Shown here one piece after another: positions 23,001 to 33,617 of a stretch of DNA of 64,000 nucleotides. The stretch covers positions 99,660 through 163,659 of the forward strand of contig JBAQFA010000051.1 of the NCBI GenBank assembly GCA_049287025.1, read 5' to 3'. Made by a program: the position numbers and the translations under genes. Positions within the stretch are counted from its first letter, which is position 1; the number at the start of each line of letters is the position of its first letter. Origin of the DNA: UBA11710 sp049287025. GTDB lineage: Bacteria > Patescibacteriota > Patescibacteriia > Magasanikbacterales > UBA922. Under the pieces are notes generated by a model, which had not been told where the DNA came from, made no database searches, and saw nothing but the letters and a program-made list of their open reading frames with translations.

Positions 23001-26000
23001 AGGTAATATTTTTGTGGCCAAAACTAAAGCTGATGCTTTGAGTTGTAATGTGGATTCACCCCAAAATAAATGTATAAGGCTTTACAATCAAAATGACACT
23101 GAATTTCCAGAAAAATGTGATAATACCTGGAGTGATGATCAGGTAGTGGCTAAGGTACCGGGTGGTTCTTGGCTTGATAGGCCTATAGTAGCCCCAGAAT
23201 CTGGTTATCAGGTAACAACTAGCACTAACAATAGAATATTTAATATAAATTCTTTGCCAGCGGATGAAAGTGTTTTGAAATCGGCTTTAGATTTTTCTTC
23301 GCCATTTACTTTGGAAATAAAATTTAAATTGGACAAATTACCAGCATACCATCAAACAATAGTAGATTCGAGTGATTGGCCTTATCCACATTTGAGATTT
23401 GATGGGGTAGATGATTATGTAGAAGCACCAGGGTTAGATTTGACTGGTAAGTCTTTTACTGTGGAATTTTTTGCTAAACGTGGTGCTATAAATAGTGGTG
23501 ACGATTTTATTATCGGTCAGGGGATTAGTGAAAGTTATAAAGGATTACAAATTGGTTTTAGACCAAATAATAAATTTACCTTTTCGTTTTGGTATTCAGA
23601 CGTTGATACTCCTGCTTACACTGATTTGGATTGGCATCATTGGGCGGTTACTTATGATAAAGATATACACAAAAAAAAGATTTATAGAGATGGGATATTA
23701 ATTTTGGAAAATATAAATCCTAACGGCTATATTTACACCGCTGGTAGTAAATTAAATATTGGTGGGTGGGTAGATGATGTCTACGGTAATCGTTGGTTCA
23801 AAGGTGGTTTAGATGAATTGAGAATATTAGACAGAGTTTTGTCTCAGCAAGAAATCAGTGAGGATGCTGCCAAAATAAATACTGGTGATAGTTATGTTTT
23901 TAGAAATAATGTTTTGCTCTGGTATCACTTTGATGATAGTAGTGAACTAGTTGTTGAAGATAAATCTACTTATGGTAATAATGGTACTCTAAAAAATGGC
24001 GTTGTTCGTGCCGGTTGGGGAAGTGGTGGCTCGAGAGGCATATATGAAGGTATCGTCGGTAGAGCGGGAAATTATGGATTTATATTTCCTTTTGTTGATG
24101 ATAAACCAGTTTTTTGTTTTGCCTTGCCAACTGTTGGTGTTGAAAATGTGGAACCAATATGTAGTATCCAAACAGTTAGAGTTGGAGAAACTTACCATTA
24201 TGTTATTACTTGGGATAAAGATAGGGGGGCAATAAGATTGACTGATTCTGGTGGTCATAGTGAAACAGCTTTTGCAACTGGTTTAGATTTGAGTCAAGAT
24301 CAATTTTTGATTGGTAAATTTGTGACTGATAACAGTGAAGCAACGATTGAATATTCGTTGAATAGGTTAAATATTTTGCCTGGTTCAGCTTTGTTTGATA
24401 ATGATGTAACCAGCCTTTTTAATAATAATAATCGTCCTGGTTGGTCAAATTTAATGACTAAGTCTGGAATTATTTCCACCGACTTAACCGGTGGTGAAAT
24501 TACCCCAACAAATGGCCTAACTGCTGGTAAATTTTATACAGTTTTAAGACGTTATGATGGTCTAAGTAGTTTAGGTGATGATAATTTTGATATAACAGAT
24601 GGTCCAACCAAGCCTGGTTTGTGCAAGTTGACGCCAAATAGTGGGTTGTCTCCATTACCATCAGGTCAATATTTAACTTTGAATGGTGAGGGTCTTAGTT
24701 CCAACGTTGATCCAGTTGTTTATTTTTGGCAAGTAGGCTCTGTGGCGGGTAACTATAGTACCTGGCTTGGATCTAATAGAGATTTGTATAATGGTGCGCC
24801 AGTTTTACACAGAACCTCAACTAACGAGATTGAGACTGCTATCCCGGTGTCTTCTCTTGGTAATAGTTTGTCAAATCCAGGGGACATAAAAGTTGTTGTA
24901 AATGGTCAAGATACTAATTCTCTACGTTATCAATTAAGTGATTGTACCCAAGCGAGTGAAGTTGAAGCTAATGTTATGTCAAGTTCAAGTTATCATTGCT
25001 GTTCTACTCCTGACTCAAGAGATTATGGTTTGTGGAAAAATACAGTTTGTGATGGTGACACTGTTAGTGCTGGTTATGTGTGGCGTTTTACCAATGGTAG
25101 AATAATTACCGCCCCATTTGTTTTGGAACGTTGTGATGCTGTTTCTATACCTTCGCCCTCACCTAGTTTGATAAATACAGAAGACGCGAGAAATGCTTGT
25201 CCAAATGCTATTATAACAACGGTATTTTCTAGACCCATGAATAGTTCAACCTTGGTTGCGAGTAATGTGAAAGTTTATACTTGTGGTAGCACGGAGTTTG
25301 GTAGTATTGATTGTGATACAAATAAAGTTGATGTCACAAGTAATTATGCTTTTGTTGTAGAAGGAGAGAGTGTTTTAAAATTAAATCCACCTGCGTCAGG
25401 TCATACCACCAATACTTGGCATCGAGTGGAATTATCTAGTAATATTGAATCAATTGAAGAAATTGATGAATTTGACAGTCAGAGATTGGTTGGTCAAAAA
25501 TTAAAAGCCACCAGACCTTTATCACGGACTAATATTGCTTATCACTTTGATTTTAGAACCGGGGCAACCAATTGTAAATTAGTCGGAGCAAATATTGAAC
25601 CAAATCTTTACTCAGTAGATTATCTTGGTAAACTCCAGGATCGTCGTTATCTTTTTGACAAGAGCACTAATGCTCTGTATCATCCGGCCAATCCTTTATA
25701 TTTATTTATCAATGGTCGAGCAGATCAGGAATGTACAAATATTAGTGCCGAAGGTTATCCTTGGCAGTGGAATCCACGTTATCCAAATTATAATAGTGAT
25801 ACACCACCGGCTACTATACCCACTGATGTAGCTACAGCAACTGTACAGTTAGCACCGTCTTCTGGTACTTCAACACCTATTTATACCAATACCAGAGCTA
25901 CAGCCATTGGTTGGCATGAGGGGTTGGGTAATTTATCAGTTAGTACAATTGTTTCTTCTTCTGTAGCTGGTGATTCTGATAAAGTAATAACAGCTACTTC

Positions 26001-29000
26001 GGCTATATCAATTATTTTAGGTCCACCACGGGTGACATATTATGAACCAAATTGTTCCGAAGCTTGTATTAATGGCAGCCTTAGAATTGGTTTTAGTCGA
26101 CAAATGAAAGTGGATACTTATAATGATAGTAATGGTATAAAAATGTACAAGTGCGCTAATGCTAATTGTTTATCAGATCAACTAACGGCAGTAGATAGTA
26201 GATATTATGAGGTTGATTCCGATGCTTCTACTAATTGGGAAATGATTGTACAGATGGTAAGTTCCTCACATTATTTAGAGCCAGATACAAATTATAAAGT
26301 TGTTTTAAATGGTTATTATAATTCTGGTGTTTATGTTAGTAGCACTGCAATACAGGGTCTGACTGAGTTATCTGGTATTATTTCTGATAACACCATTAGT
26401 CTAATACCGTTTCAGTGGCAATTTAAGACTGAAGCCGGTGGCGTGGTTTGTAAGGTAAATAGAATTGAGACTGAACCTGTAAATATTTATCATAATTATA
26501 TTGGACAAAAATCACTAGTAGTAGCCAATCCCTATAGTAGCCCAAATGAGTGTAGCGCGACTGGACAACTTCTAAATCGTTGGGATTATGGTTATACTTG
26601 GAGTTCAGCTAACGGTTCAATCGCTTCGGTGTCTAATTTTAATTATAAAGCTTCTTGGCCAGATTTTTGTGCAATGGATTGCTTACCAAAGGGGAGTGAT
26701 ATCTCTTCTAGTACTAATAATATTGGTTTGTCAGTCTGTGGTAATGGTACAGTTGATTTGGGAGAAGATTGTGATATTGCGCGTGCCGGTGAGGTCATTG
26801 GTGTGTCTTGTAGTTTAAGTTGTTTGCGTCCAGGAAATAATGTTACAACTGGTACCTCTGGTTTTGTTTGTGGTGATGGCATTGTTAGTTCAACATTGGG
26901 AGAACAATGTGAACCGTCTGTTGAGGGTACAGATGTTTGCTCAAGTAAATGTTTGTTAACTGGTTCTAAACCACAGACTAATGTAGTGGTTTCCGGCGCC
27001 TCTATTTGTGGTAATAATAAATTAGAAAAAGGCGAAGCCTGTGATCCAGAAATTGGTGTTAGTGGTTGTACCAATAATTGTTTGCACACTGGAGCGCAGT
27101 TAGCATCTTATTGGTGTGATAGTGATCCAGCCTCGGCTTTTGCTACTTCTACAATATGTCTTAATGCTCCTAGTGTTTGTGGTAATAATAAAATAGAAAA
27201 GGGTGAAGAATGTGAAGTCAATTTGGATAGTACTTCTTATTTAAGAGTTTTAAATCAAGATAATTATAATGCTGTAAATGGTAGTTCTGGTTTACTTGTA
27301 ACTAGTGGCACGCCCGCTTATTATTGTTCAGATTCTTGTTTACTAAAGAATTTGTGTGGCGCGACTTTTATACCAGATAGTTATGGTCATAAATGTAATG
27401 CCAGTAGTGATTATTGTAATAATGATTGTACCTTAGCAGGTTCATCGCCTGTGTATGCGACTTCATCTTTTTGTGGTAATGGTGTAGTTGAAAATGGTGA
27501 ATCTAATATTTGTGAGGTGACTTCCACTATAGCTGATACTGTCCCTGGTACCAACCCTACCCAAATGGTGACAGCCATTGGTAGTCTGATGACATCTAGT
27601 TCCACCCAGGAGACTGATATTCGGGCAAATTTATTTCAAGATAGTACGATTTTAGGTTCATCCAATTATTATTTGATGTGTGGTTATAATGAGTTTGAAA
27701 ATCCTGAATCTGATGTATATAATAATTGCCCATCAAATGCTAATAATGGCTATGGTGTAGGAACCAATTCTTGTTGTTATGCTAGACCTCTGCGTAAAAC
27801 TGGTTCAGAATATCCTTTGGATTCAGCTGGTCTGTCTGGTCCTGGTGTTTGTCGTAATACTTATATAGCGGTTGAGTTTGATGGTTATTTGGATGAAAAG
27901 ACAGTTAATAAAGATACGGTATTTTTGGCGACTGGTATAAATACTAATACTAGTACATACAATTGCTGGTCTGGAAGTAATAATGTGACTGATAAAGTAA
28001 TTTCTGCTTTAGATTATGTACCAAATTATCTGGTTTTAGGAGACGGTAGTTTTATAAATAAAAGTTTGGCTTTTATAAAGAACATTTTTGTAAAAATTAC
28101 AAGATTTTTTGTTGAATTAGTTTATGCATATAGTCCTGTGGTAACAGATTATGATACTTGGTGCTCACCAAATTTGGTAAAGGATGTTCAGGTAAGTTAT
28201 AGAGTGGATGCGTCATCTACTACCCATAGTATTATTACAAAGTTAGATATACAGTTAAATGCTGTTTTGGAAGCGGAAAAAACTTATGCTGTGGTACTGG
28301 TGGGTGGAAAAAGTGGTATAAAAGATAAGTATGGTGTTGGTATTAAAAACCAGAGAACAGACAGTAATGCTTTAAATGATGGTTGGGTGTTCAAGACCAG
28401 AGCTGATATTTGCACATTGAGTCAAGTGGATGTAAGACCCGACAATCATCTGTTTACAAGACCATTAACAACCACAACCTTTGAAATTTTTGGTATTAGC
28501 CAGTCAGCTAATAATCAATTATTACAACCAATTGCCAATGTGTATGATTGGAATTGGATTTGGTCGCCGACTACAACTCAATTATTCGATATACCAGTCG
28601 CTGGTACTAGCTGGGATAGTAATAATATTATTATTGGCTCTACCGAATTAGAAGGGGATTTAATGGCTGTTGGTAAAGCAGAAATTGTTAGCTCGACTGA
28701 TGCAAAAGAGGTTGGGAAAGTTTTGGCAGATACTTTTGATTTGACAGCGAATTTTTGTGAAAGACCATGGCCAGATTTTAATGATGATGGTACTTGGGAA
28801 CCATTTAAAGACACTGTTTATAATTTTAGCTTGAGCTATTGTGCAGATAAGGGGGCTTCTGGGGATACGAGTGATGATTTACCATTTTTGACTAATTCAG
28901 TATTTGTCACCAGTAGCGATCCAGCCAATTTGAGTTTTGCTGCGTCCACTGGTACTTTGAAAAGGTTTTTCTTATTTAATGATAAAAATGATGATGTAAT

Positions 29001-32000
29001 TGGGATTCAAATTTTTAGCAATGAAGATGGATTGGATGTTGATAAATGGTACAAAGCTCAGCCGTTTGCTGGTCAAAAAACTTTGACAACTGGTAGAGTG
29101 GCTAATTACCCAGCTTTGGTAGATGAAAATAATTATTATGTAAATGTTTTGAATATTGATGAAGCTACTAATATTACCTATAGCAATATTTATTTGTTCA
29201 GTCTTAATAAAGGAGCGCAAAAAAATACTAGAACAGTTTTTGAAAAATTAGTCCTGGACTCACTCAAGTTTAATATAAACCTAACTGATTTTGGTTATTG
29301 TTTGCGTTCCAGTGCTGATCTTTATGTTTCACCTTATAATTATATAGAAAAAGAATGTGATACAGATTTTGATTGTCGTGATAGTTTTGGTGTGCCTCTC
29401 ACCAACGCCAATGGAACTTGTTCCAATGTTAAAACCAAAATATTTAGAGATTTGGATAGACTAAATGATATAAAAGAAATTCAAGGTATTTTTGATAAGT
29501 TTAAAGCTGGTTCAACAATGTACCCTGATCTAAAAGGTGGTACTTATATCCCAGGCTATACCAATTCCAAATGGTCTTCTTGGGGATTATTGGCAAGTAA
29601 AATAAACAGTGGCTTACCATCAGACCCCTTAAACACCTGGGTAGGTTGTGATAGTAATGCCGAACAGGGTACCTGCTGGAATGCAGTTAGTTCAACTTTT
29701 TATTGTCCGCATTTTGCCAGCATCTATGAATACAAAGTAGCCACTTCTACCAATACTTTTTTGTTCCATGTACCATTAGAATATTTCAAACCTTGGTATG
29801 GGGTGTCTAGCCACTATGTTTCACCGACTGGTAGTTATTCATTTGACAGACTGTGTGAACCTGATTTTTCTTATAGTCCATTTGGAGCCTCTTGTGGTGA
29901 TGGAGTGGTAAATAGTAATGAAGAATGTGATCCACCCGGTTCAATGCGAGTAATCGCTAGTACTACCCAGGGTTTTGTGGCGACTTCTACTTGTAGTGAT
30001 ACTTGTATGTGGAGTGATAATAATTTTTATGAAACAAAAGCCTGTGGTAATGATATTGTAGAAATAGGGGAAGCCTGTGATGATGGTTTATTAAATGGTA
30101 CTTATGGGCATTGTGCTGGTGTCAGTAGTACTCCTGGTCATCCAGAATTGGCATGTAAAGAAATTCATCCAGAATATTGTGGTAATAACACAAAAATTCT
30201 TTATAATGATAAGAATGAATTGTTAGATTATAAAAGTGGCGCGCCTCTAGAATTTTGTGAAACCACACCTAATTCACCTACATCTACCAGGATGGCTTCA
30301 TTAAAATTAGGTAATAATTTAATATTTAATGGGTCATGTTCTAGTGCTAATCAACCAACAACCCAAGGTACATTTTTTAATCATTTGTTGATCTCAATCA
30401 ATTCAGCGTTGTTGTCTTTTAATAAAAATACTAGCGCTATAAAACCTTCAATACCAATACCACCTATTCAACCTGAAGCTGATTTAAATTTAATTCCTTT
30501 AGCTTGTGGAAATATAAAAAGTGATATTTTTGATTGTGATAATGACGGAATAGTTAATTCTGAAGATAATTGTCCAAAAAATAGGATTGCTTCAGGCAGT
30601 GGTCGTTGTTCAAATAATTCAACTCTGTCTTGTGATTTACCGGTTGATCCAGATAATTTAGGTGTTACTGAAATACCTAAAATGGCAACACAATGTCAAA
30701 CTAATGAATACGAAATAAGATTAAAAAATATTTTTTGCAAGCCAGTTTATGTGCCTAGTCCTGATAGTGACAATGATGGAAAAGGAGATATTTGTGATGT
30801 TTGTCCAAGTGATAAAGATAATGATAAAGACCAAGATGGTTACTGTGCCAATTTGGACAACTGCCCAAATGATTATAATCCAGAATCACCTCAGAGTGAT
30901 CTTGATGCGAATGGGGTGGGTGATGTATGTGATGGTGGAGTTAATTATATTTTAGCTTTATTATCAGATGGTATGGAAAATAATCTTAAAGAACAAAGAG
31001 ATGCTATTTGTATCGCGGATTTTGTTGGTTATTGTAATAATAGTACTTATAATTATGCTTGTCGGACTGATGCTGATTGTGCCAAGGTTAATGTTAATGC
31101 TTTTAATATTGATAGTCAGGATACTTATACAGTAGCAGATTTTATTAATTTGGCTACTACCACAGGCATTAATTTGGGTAAGTGCGTCCCAAAAATTTCT
31201 TCTTACAATATAAATAAAGAATATTCCTGTTCTTGGGATTGCCAGAATTATGGTGAATATTGTGGTGATAATGTGGTAAAAAATGGTAAAGAAACTTGTG
31301 ACGATGGTAATAATACTAATGGTGATGGCTGTAGTAATAAATGCCAGCCTGAAGGTGTTTATTGTGGTGACAGAGAGATTAATCAAGTGTCTGAAGACTG
31401 TGATGGTGGAACAAATTGTACTCCTGATTGTAAACTAATTATTTCTGCTGAACCACTGTGTGGCGATGGTATTAAACAGACTGACAATAATGAAGACTGT
31501 GACGAGGCAGAAAAAAATGGTATTGCTTGCACCCCAGGCTATGGTTCGTCTTGTAGTTATTGTTCGGCCGACTGTAAAGAAGTTAAATATGTTGATGCTA
31601 CTAGATATTGTGGTAATGGTGTCGTTGATATGATAAGCACTAGTACATCAGAAATTTGTGACTATAGAAAAGATTCCGATGGAAAAACGTTGGTGGTTGG
31701 TCCTTATTTACCATTTATTTGTCTTGATAAAGGTAGTTATCAGTGTGTAGAAGGTTGCACTCGCACGACTAATGATTGTTATAGTTGTTCTATAACCCCC
31801 GATAACAATAAAAGTGACGTAGCCAAAGCAGTAATTGATGTATTTAATGTAATGGCTCCTAATAAAAATGATCAATGGCGGTCTGACTTTAATACTAACA
31901 ATATAATCCGGGCTGAGTTATTTTATAATCATTCTTTGGAATTAAATAATAATAGAATTTTTTGGAAACAATTGTTAACTGGCAATCGATTTGATTTTAA

Positions 32001-33612
32001 TTATACTAATAGTGGTGGTTTGACCAAATATTATGTTAAAACGAATAATGTCTGTGATCAAGGTCCAACTACTACATATAAAATTAGATTTAGGGATGAA
32101 TATAATCAGGCATGGAATAATACTTTGCTCGGTGAAGTCTTTGATTTTCCGGTAAGTAAACCAGCCATTGACAGTCAAGGTGTTAATACTGTGTCTAATA
32201 CTTATGCGATTGTACCACCAGTCAGTAGTAGTAATACCTTTAGAGCTGTAATAAAGTGGGATGGTAGTGTAACGGGTGATTTTGTGGCTAATGTTTTCAA
32301 CAGCTCATCTATTTTTGGACAGGTAGCCAGGTCAAGTGATGCTGTCACATCTACAGATTTGATAAACGATAGTCACAATCGTATTTGTGATTTTGCGAAT
32401 TATCTAGACGATTGTGCTGGTAAGCATTATCGGGGGGTTTATTTTCATGGTTCAGGTGGCAGAAATGGTTTGAATACTCAAGCTGTGACTATAGATCTAA
32501 ATGAACGAGGTTTGGTGAATGGCACTTATTCTTTTGCGGTTTCTGATTTGGTTGAAGCCATTGGTAATCAAGTAACAAAAAAGTCTAATTTGGTAGTAGA
32601 ACTATATCGTTACCATCCAGAACACACTTACTTGGCTGATGGAACGGGTATGCATGATAATGGTTCTATATATAAACCTGATTATACATTTAAGATTAGT
32701 GATCCGGCAGTTGACGAGTCTAGTTCCAATGATAGCGCGGCTAATTATTGGCATGTGTTTGATTTGGTGATGGATGCTAATGGTGACTATAATGTAGTAG
32801 AAAAACAAGTAATCAAAACTACTGAAAAAAATTGGAAAGATAATATCACTTCAAGTGTTGTGACGACTGGCGCACCAGAAGGTTATGAAGAAGTTAGTCG
32901 TTTGAGTAGTATGAAATATTCTGGCAATCCATTATTATCAAGTAGTACTATGCAGTTGCCACAGAGTTTTGGTAATAATGATTTTATGGTTTTGGCTTCC
33001 TATCCGTCAGAAATTATTAGTGGAAATAATTCATATAATGTACAAAATGAATTGGTTAATTTTATTTATGAAAAGTATAGTCAGTATATAAATAATTTTT
33101 ATGATTGCAATTCATTCAATCCTAACCCTTTGATTTGTTATAGTAATAAAATTGGTATTGATAATAATTTAGAAAGTAATATACCGGCTGGTAACAGCAA
33201 TCCACCTTATCAACAAAATGTTAAATTGACTCGGTTAGAAAATGGTGTGCCTTATCGTTATGTGTTTAGTTATGAATTTTGTGATTACGCCAATAACTGT
33301 TTTGATCAAAAGTTTGCTGATTATCTAGTTGGTAAACCAATAGCTAGTGGTGGTACTGCCTACAACCTAATGTGGGGTAGTGGAATTAAGGTATATATTG
33401 GTTATAAAGGTACAGATGGTAGTTTATTTGTGTTTAAAGATCCATTTATTTTAAATTATAATGATTATTCTAGGGTCAAAAGCACAGAAATTAGTCAGTG
33501 GTATGTATTTAGTGTTTTAAGGGATAATAATCATATTTATATAGATGTTAAAGATAAGTTTTTAGATCCCGGTACTGATGCTATAGTTTTGGGGGAAGGT
33601 AATTTTGATTAA
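20065..33612 (+). CDS. Giant (4,515 aa) multi-domain surface protein with TrbC/VirB2-like anchor
   Basis: Visible modules in order: signal peptide (1-32); two-helix TrbC/VirB2-like anchor (about 33-125); Ig-like region; LamG-like domain (about 291-485); Cys-rich patch (683-718); TIG/IPT-like domains (718-1050); second LamG-like domain (1076-1270); Big_5-like domains (near 1711 and 1994); Cys-rich CGNGxxExGExCD repeats (2225-2486, again from 3277); thrombospondin type 3 calcium repeats (3486-3629); DUF4215-like repeats (3732-3850). LamG and TIG folds commonly bind glycans or proteins, so a role in attachment to a host or surface is inferred. The frame is intact over 13.5 kb. Three genes with calcium-type repeats follow. 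Confidence 0.85.
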   Translation: MKGLKSKILFSFLIAVFLIGGFLCVSNFALAQTDTLGLNSVGDNIALAGTDIRVIVVKIIRALLGLLGIIALVIVLYGGYVYMTSGGNEEEIGKAKKILINGVIGLIIIFSAFAIVQFVLNKLADATGLNDNNISKLCSDPNYAVLHHDQCYPDNWCQDLTDCCEKNSFVVKSITPNTDSTNMNNVLVRVVFSGRIQYNSGDVKIYKSGKDISTDFEFSVVGSSSKDENSVIEARYNGQEVCDEGGKCLPSGEYKVVVSPDIKDLSGRQITKDTACGTYFLEASFQVNTGEFAGYYHLDGTTSSLYITPNTVHPLLNDKVTVGVWVKVNGPAIDSWVDATSGKTVTSTAGWVISSEGFGVELMANLNASNTVNIAGGIMDAIDPIVSNGKGGYSSHPRTNTTVVTDKKVNEWFYVSMTYDGSIIKLYINGEFKKSVVQTGPIKQSKTRFSIGSLDNLRYNFNGDVDEVHVYNKVLTPQQITQNYSGGLGRLDHFSLVQDGIILNLHFDKTDDLTDYSTYKHVVKNNNAIWVNATTEPGVDKGIKKDITPPNLENIIIDGKVSSNGQLYRGRTYSFKTRLSDNSGAGLVRFSLDKIKSGDVLERNLNSYGGPRINRVGGSDAPPSNKYDYHYALYLPLVSTALQDYQVTLEGWDIDSNSTIVTTTFRVIGEHCDNEVQDGDETGVDVGGSCGPGRDGACKNDIDCAPNYKCVNNFCVPSPLITDVLPMRGAGGNWVTILGKNFGDSGKVYFGADTVGNAQYNGPWNWSEVSLVDCGGYDTWHNSWIIFEVPEGVINDLYNIKVERADNGLSDTTRDNIGPRPNEIGLFVKNDTKSPGLCQVGVDINDNDIPYGAVVATRNTPIFLVGKSFGDTTKSGRAVMFGGSYDALQGKLTGGLQALIQTNGWNDARINSFVPRNSQYGKQSVYVTVDGQASNGLPFTVVDKDGLSEHTPVIEEISPTSTTPGSLITIFGKNFGDMPGNIFVAKTKADALSCNVDSPQNKCIRLYNQNDTEFPEKCDNTWSDDQVVAKVPGGSWLDRPIVAPESGYQVTTSTNNRIFNINSLPADESVLKSALDFSSPFTLEIKFKLDKLPAYHQTIVDSSDWPYPHLRFDGVDDYVEAPGLDLTGKSFTVEFFAKRGAINSGDDFIIGQGISESYKGLQIGFRPNNKFTFSFWYSDVDTPAYTDLDWHHWAVTYDKDIHKKKIYRDGILILENINPNGYIYTAGSKLNIGGWVDDVYGNRWFKGGLDELRILDRVLSQQEISEDAAKINTGDSYVFRNNVLLWYHFDDSSELVVEDKSTYGNNGTLKNGVVRAGWGSGGSRGIYEGIVGRAGNYGFIFPFVDDKPVFCFALPTVGVENVEPICSIQTVRVGETYHYVITWDKDRGAIRLTDSGGHSETAFATGLDLSQDQFLIGKFVTDNSEATIEYSLNRLNILPGSALFDNDVTSLFNNNNRPGWSNLMTKSGIISTDLTGGEITPTNGLTAGKFYTVLRRYDGLSSLGDDNFDITDGPTKPGLCKLTPNSGLSPLPSGQYLTLNGEGLSSNVDPVVYFWQVGSVAGNYSTWLGSNRDLYNGAPVLHRTSTNEIETAIPVSSLGNSLSNPGDIKVVVNGQDTNSLRYQLSDCTQASEVEANVMSSSSYHCCSTPDSRDYGLWKNTVCDGDTVSAGYVWRFTNGRIITAPFVLERCDAVSIPSPSPSLINTEDARNACPNAIITTVFSRPMNSSTLVASNVKVYTCGSTEFGSIDCDTNKVDVTSNYAFVVEGESVLKLNPPASGHTTNTWHRVELSSNIESIEEIDEFDSQRLVGQKLKATRPLSRTNIAYHFDFRTGATNCKLVGANIEPNLYSVDYLGKLQDRRYLFDKSTNALYHPANPLYLFINGRADQECTNISAEGYPWQWNPRYPNYNSDTPPATIPTDVATATVQLAPSSGTSTPIYTNTRATAIGWHEGLGNLSVSTIVSSSVAGDSDKVITATSAISIILGPPRVTYYEPNCSEACINGSLRIGFSRQMKVDTYNDSNGIKMYKCANANCLSDQLTAVDSRYYEVDSDASTNWEMIVQMVSSSHYLEPDTNYKVVLNGYYNSGVYVSSTAIQGLTELSGIISDNTISLIPFQWQFKTEAGGVVCKVNRIETEPVNIYHNYIGQKSLVVANPYSSPNECSATGQLLNRWDYGYTWSSANGSIASVSNFNYKASWPDFCAMDCLPKGSDISSSTNNIGLSVCGNGTVDLGEDCDIARAGEVIGVSCSLSCLRPGNNVTTGTSGFVCGDGIVSSTLGEQCEPSVEGTDVCSSKCLLTGSKPQTNVVVSGASICGNNKLEKGEACDPEIGVSGCTNNCLHTGAQLASYWCDSDPASAFATSTICLNAPSVCGNNKIEKGEECEVNLDSTSYLRVLNQDNYNAVNGSSGLLVTSGTPAYYCSDSCLLKNLCGATFIPDSYGHKCNASSDYCNNDCTLAGSSPVYATSSFCGNGVVENGESNICEVTSTIADTVPGTNPTQMVTAIGSLMTSSSTQETDIRANLFQDSTILGSSNYYLMCGYNEFENPESDVYNNCPSNANNGYGVGTNSCCYARPLRKTGSEYPLDSAGLSGPGVCRNTYIAVEFDGYLDEKTVNKDTVFLATGINTNTSTYNCWSGSNNVTDKVISALDYVPNYLVLGDGSFINKSLAFIKNIFVKITRFFVELVYAYSPVVTDYDTWCSPNLVKDVQVSYRVDASSTTHSIITKLDIQLNAVLEAEKTYAVVLVGGKSGIKDKYGVGIKNQRTDSNALNDGWVFKTRADICTLSQVDVRPDNHLFTRPLTTTTFEIFGISQSANNQLLQPIANVYDWNWIWSPTTTQLFDIPVAGTSWDSNNIIIGSTELEGDLMAVGKAEIVSSTDAKEVGKVLADTFDLTANFCERPWPDFNDDGTWEPFKDTVYNFSLSYCADKGASGDTSDDLPFLTNSVFVTSSDPANLSFAASTGTLKRFFLFNDKNDDVIGIQIFSNEDGLDVDKWYKAQPFAGQKTLTTGRVANYPALVDENNYYVNVLNIDEATNITYSNIYLFSLNKGAQKNTRTVFEKLVLDSLKFNINLTDFGYCLRSSADLYVSPYNYIEKECDTDFDCRDSFGVPLTNANGTCSNVKTKIFRDLDRLNDIKEIQGIFDKFKAGSTMYPDLKGGTYIPGYTNSKWSSWGLLASKINSGLPSDPLNTWVGCDSNAEQGTCWNAVSSTFYCPHFASIYEYKVATSTNTFLFHVPLEYFKPWYGVSSHYVSPTGSYSFDRLCEPDFSYSPFGASCGDGVVNSNEECDPPGSMRVIASTTQGFVATSTCSDTCMWSDNNFYETKACGNDIVEIGEACDDGLLNGTYGHCAGVSSTPGHPELACKEIHPEYCGNNTKILYNDKNELLDYKSGAPLEFCETTPNSPTSTRMASLKLGNNLIFNGSCSSANQPTTQGTFFNHLLISINSALLSFNKNTSAIKPSIPIPPIQPEADLNLIPLACGNIKSDIFDCDNDGIVNSEDNCPKNRIASGSGRCSNNSTLSCDLPVDPDNLGVTEIPKMATQCQTNEYEIRLKNIFCKPVYVPSPDSDNDGKGDICDVCPSDKDNDKDQDGYCANLDNCPNDYNPESPQSDLDANGVGDVCDGGVNYILALLSDGMENNLKEQRDAICIADFVGYCNNSTYNYACRTDADCAKVNVNAFNIDSQDTYTVADFINLATTTGINLGKCVPKISSYNINKEYSCSWDCQNYGEYCGDNVVKNGKETCDDGNNTNGDGCSNKCQPEGVYCGDREINQVSEDCDGGTNCTPDCKLIISAEPLCGDGIKQTDNNEDCDEAEKNGIACTPGYGSSCSYCSADCKEVKYVDATRYCGNGVVDMISTSTSEICDYRKDSDGKTLVVGPYLPFICLDKGSYQCVEGCTRTTNDCYSCSITPDNNKSDVAKAVIDVFNVMAPNKNDQWRSDFNTNNIIRAELFYNHSLELNNNRIFWKQLLTGNRFDFNYTNSGGLTKYYVKTNNVCDQGPTTTYKIRFRDEYNQAWNNTLLGEVFDFPVSKPAIDSQGVNTVSNTYAIVPPVSSSNTFRAVIKWDGSVTGDFVANVFNSSSIFGQVARSSDAVTSTDLINDSHNRICDFANYLDDCAGKHYRGVYFHGSGGRNGLNTQAVTIDLNERGLVNGTYSFAVSDLVEAIGNQVTKKSNLVVELYRYHPEHTYLADGTGMHDNGSIYKPDYTFKISDPAVDESSSNDSAANYWHVFDLVMDANGDYNVVEKQVIKTTEKNWKDNITSSVVTTGAPEGYEEVSRLSSMKYSGNPLLSSSTMQLPQSFGNNDFMVLASYPSEIISGNNSYNVQNELVNFIYEKYSQYINNFYDCNSFNPNPLICYSNKIGIDNNLESNIPAGNSNPPYQQNVKLTRLENGVPYRYVFSYEFCDYANNCFDQKFADYLVGKPIASGGTAYNLMWGSGIKVYIGYKGTDGSLFVFKDPFILNYNDYSRVKSTEISQWYVFSVLRDNNHIYIDVKDKFLDPGTDAIVLGEGNFD

Positions 33613-33617
33613 AAAAT

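Noticed and set aside
26643..27089. Long antisense frame inside the giant gene
   Set aside because: Explained by codon bias of the sense repeats; no start signals and no protein-like motif.
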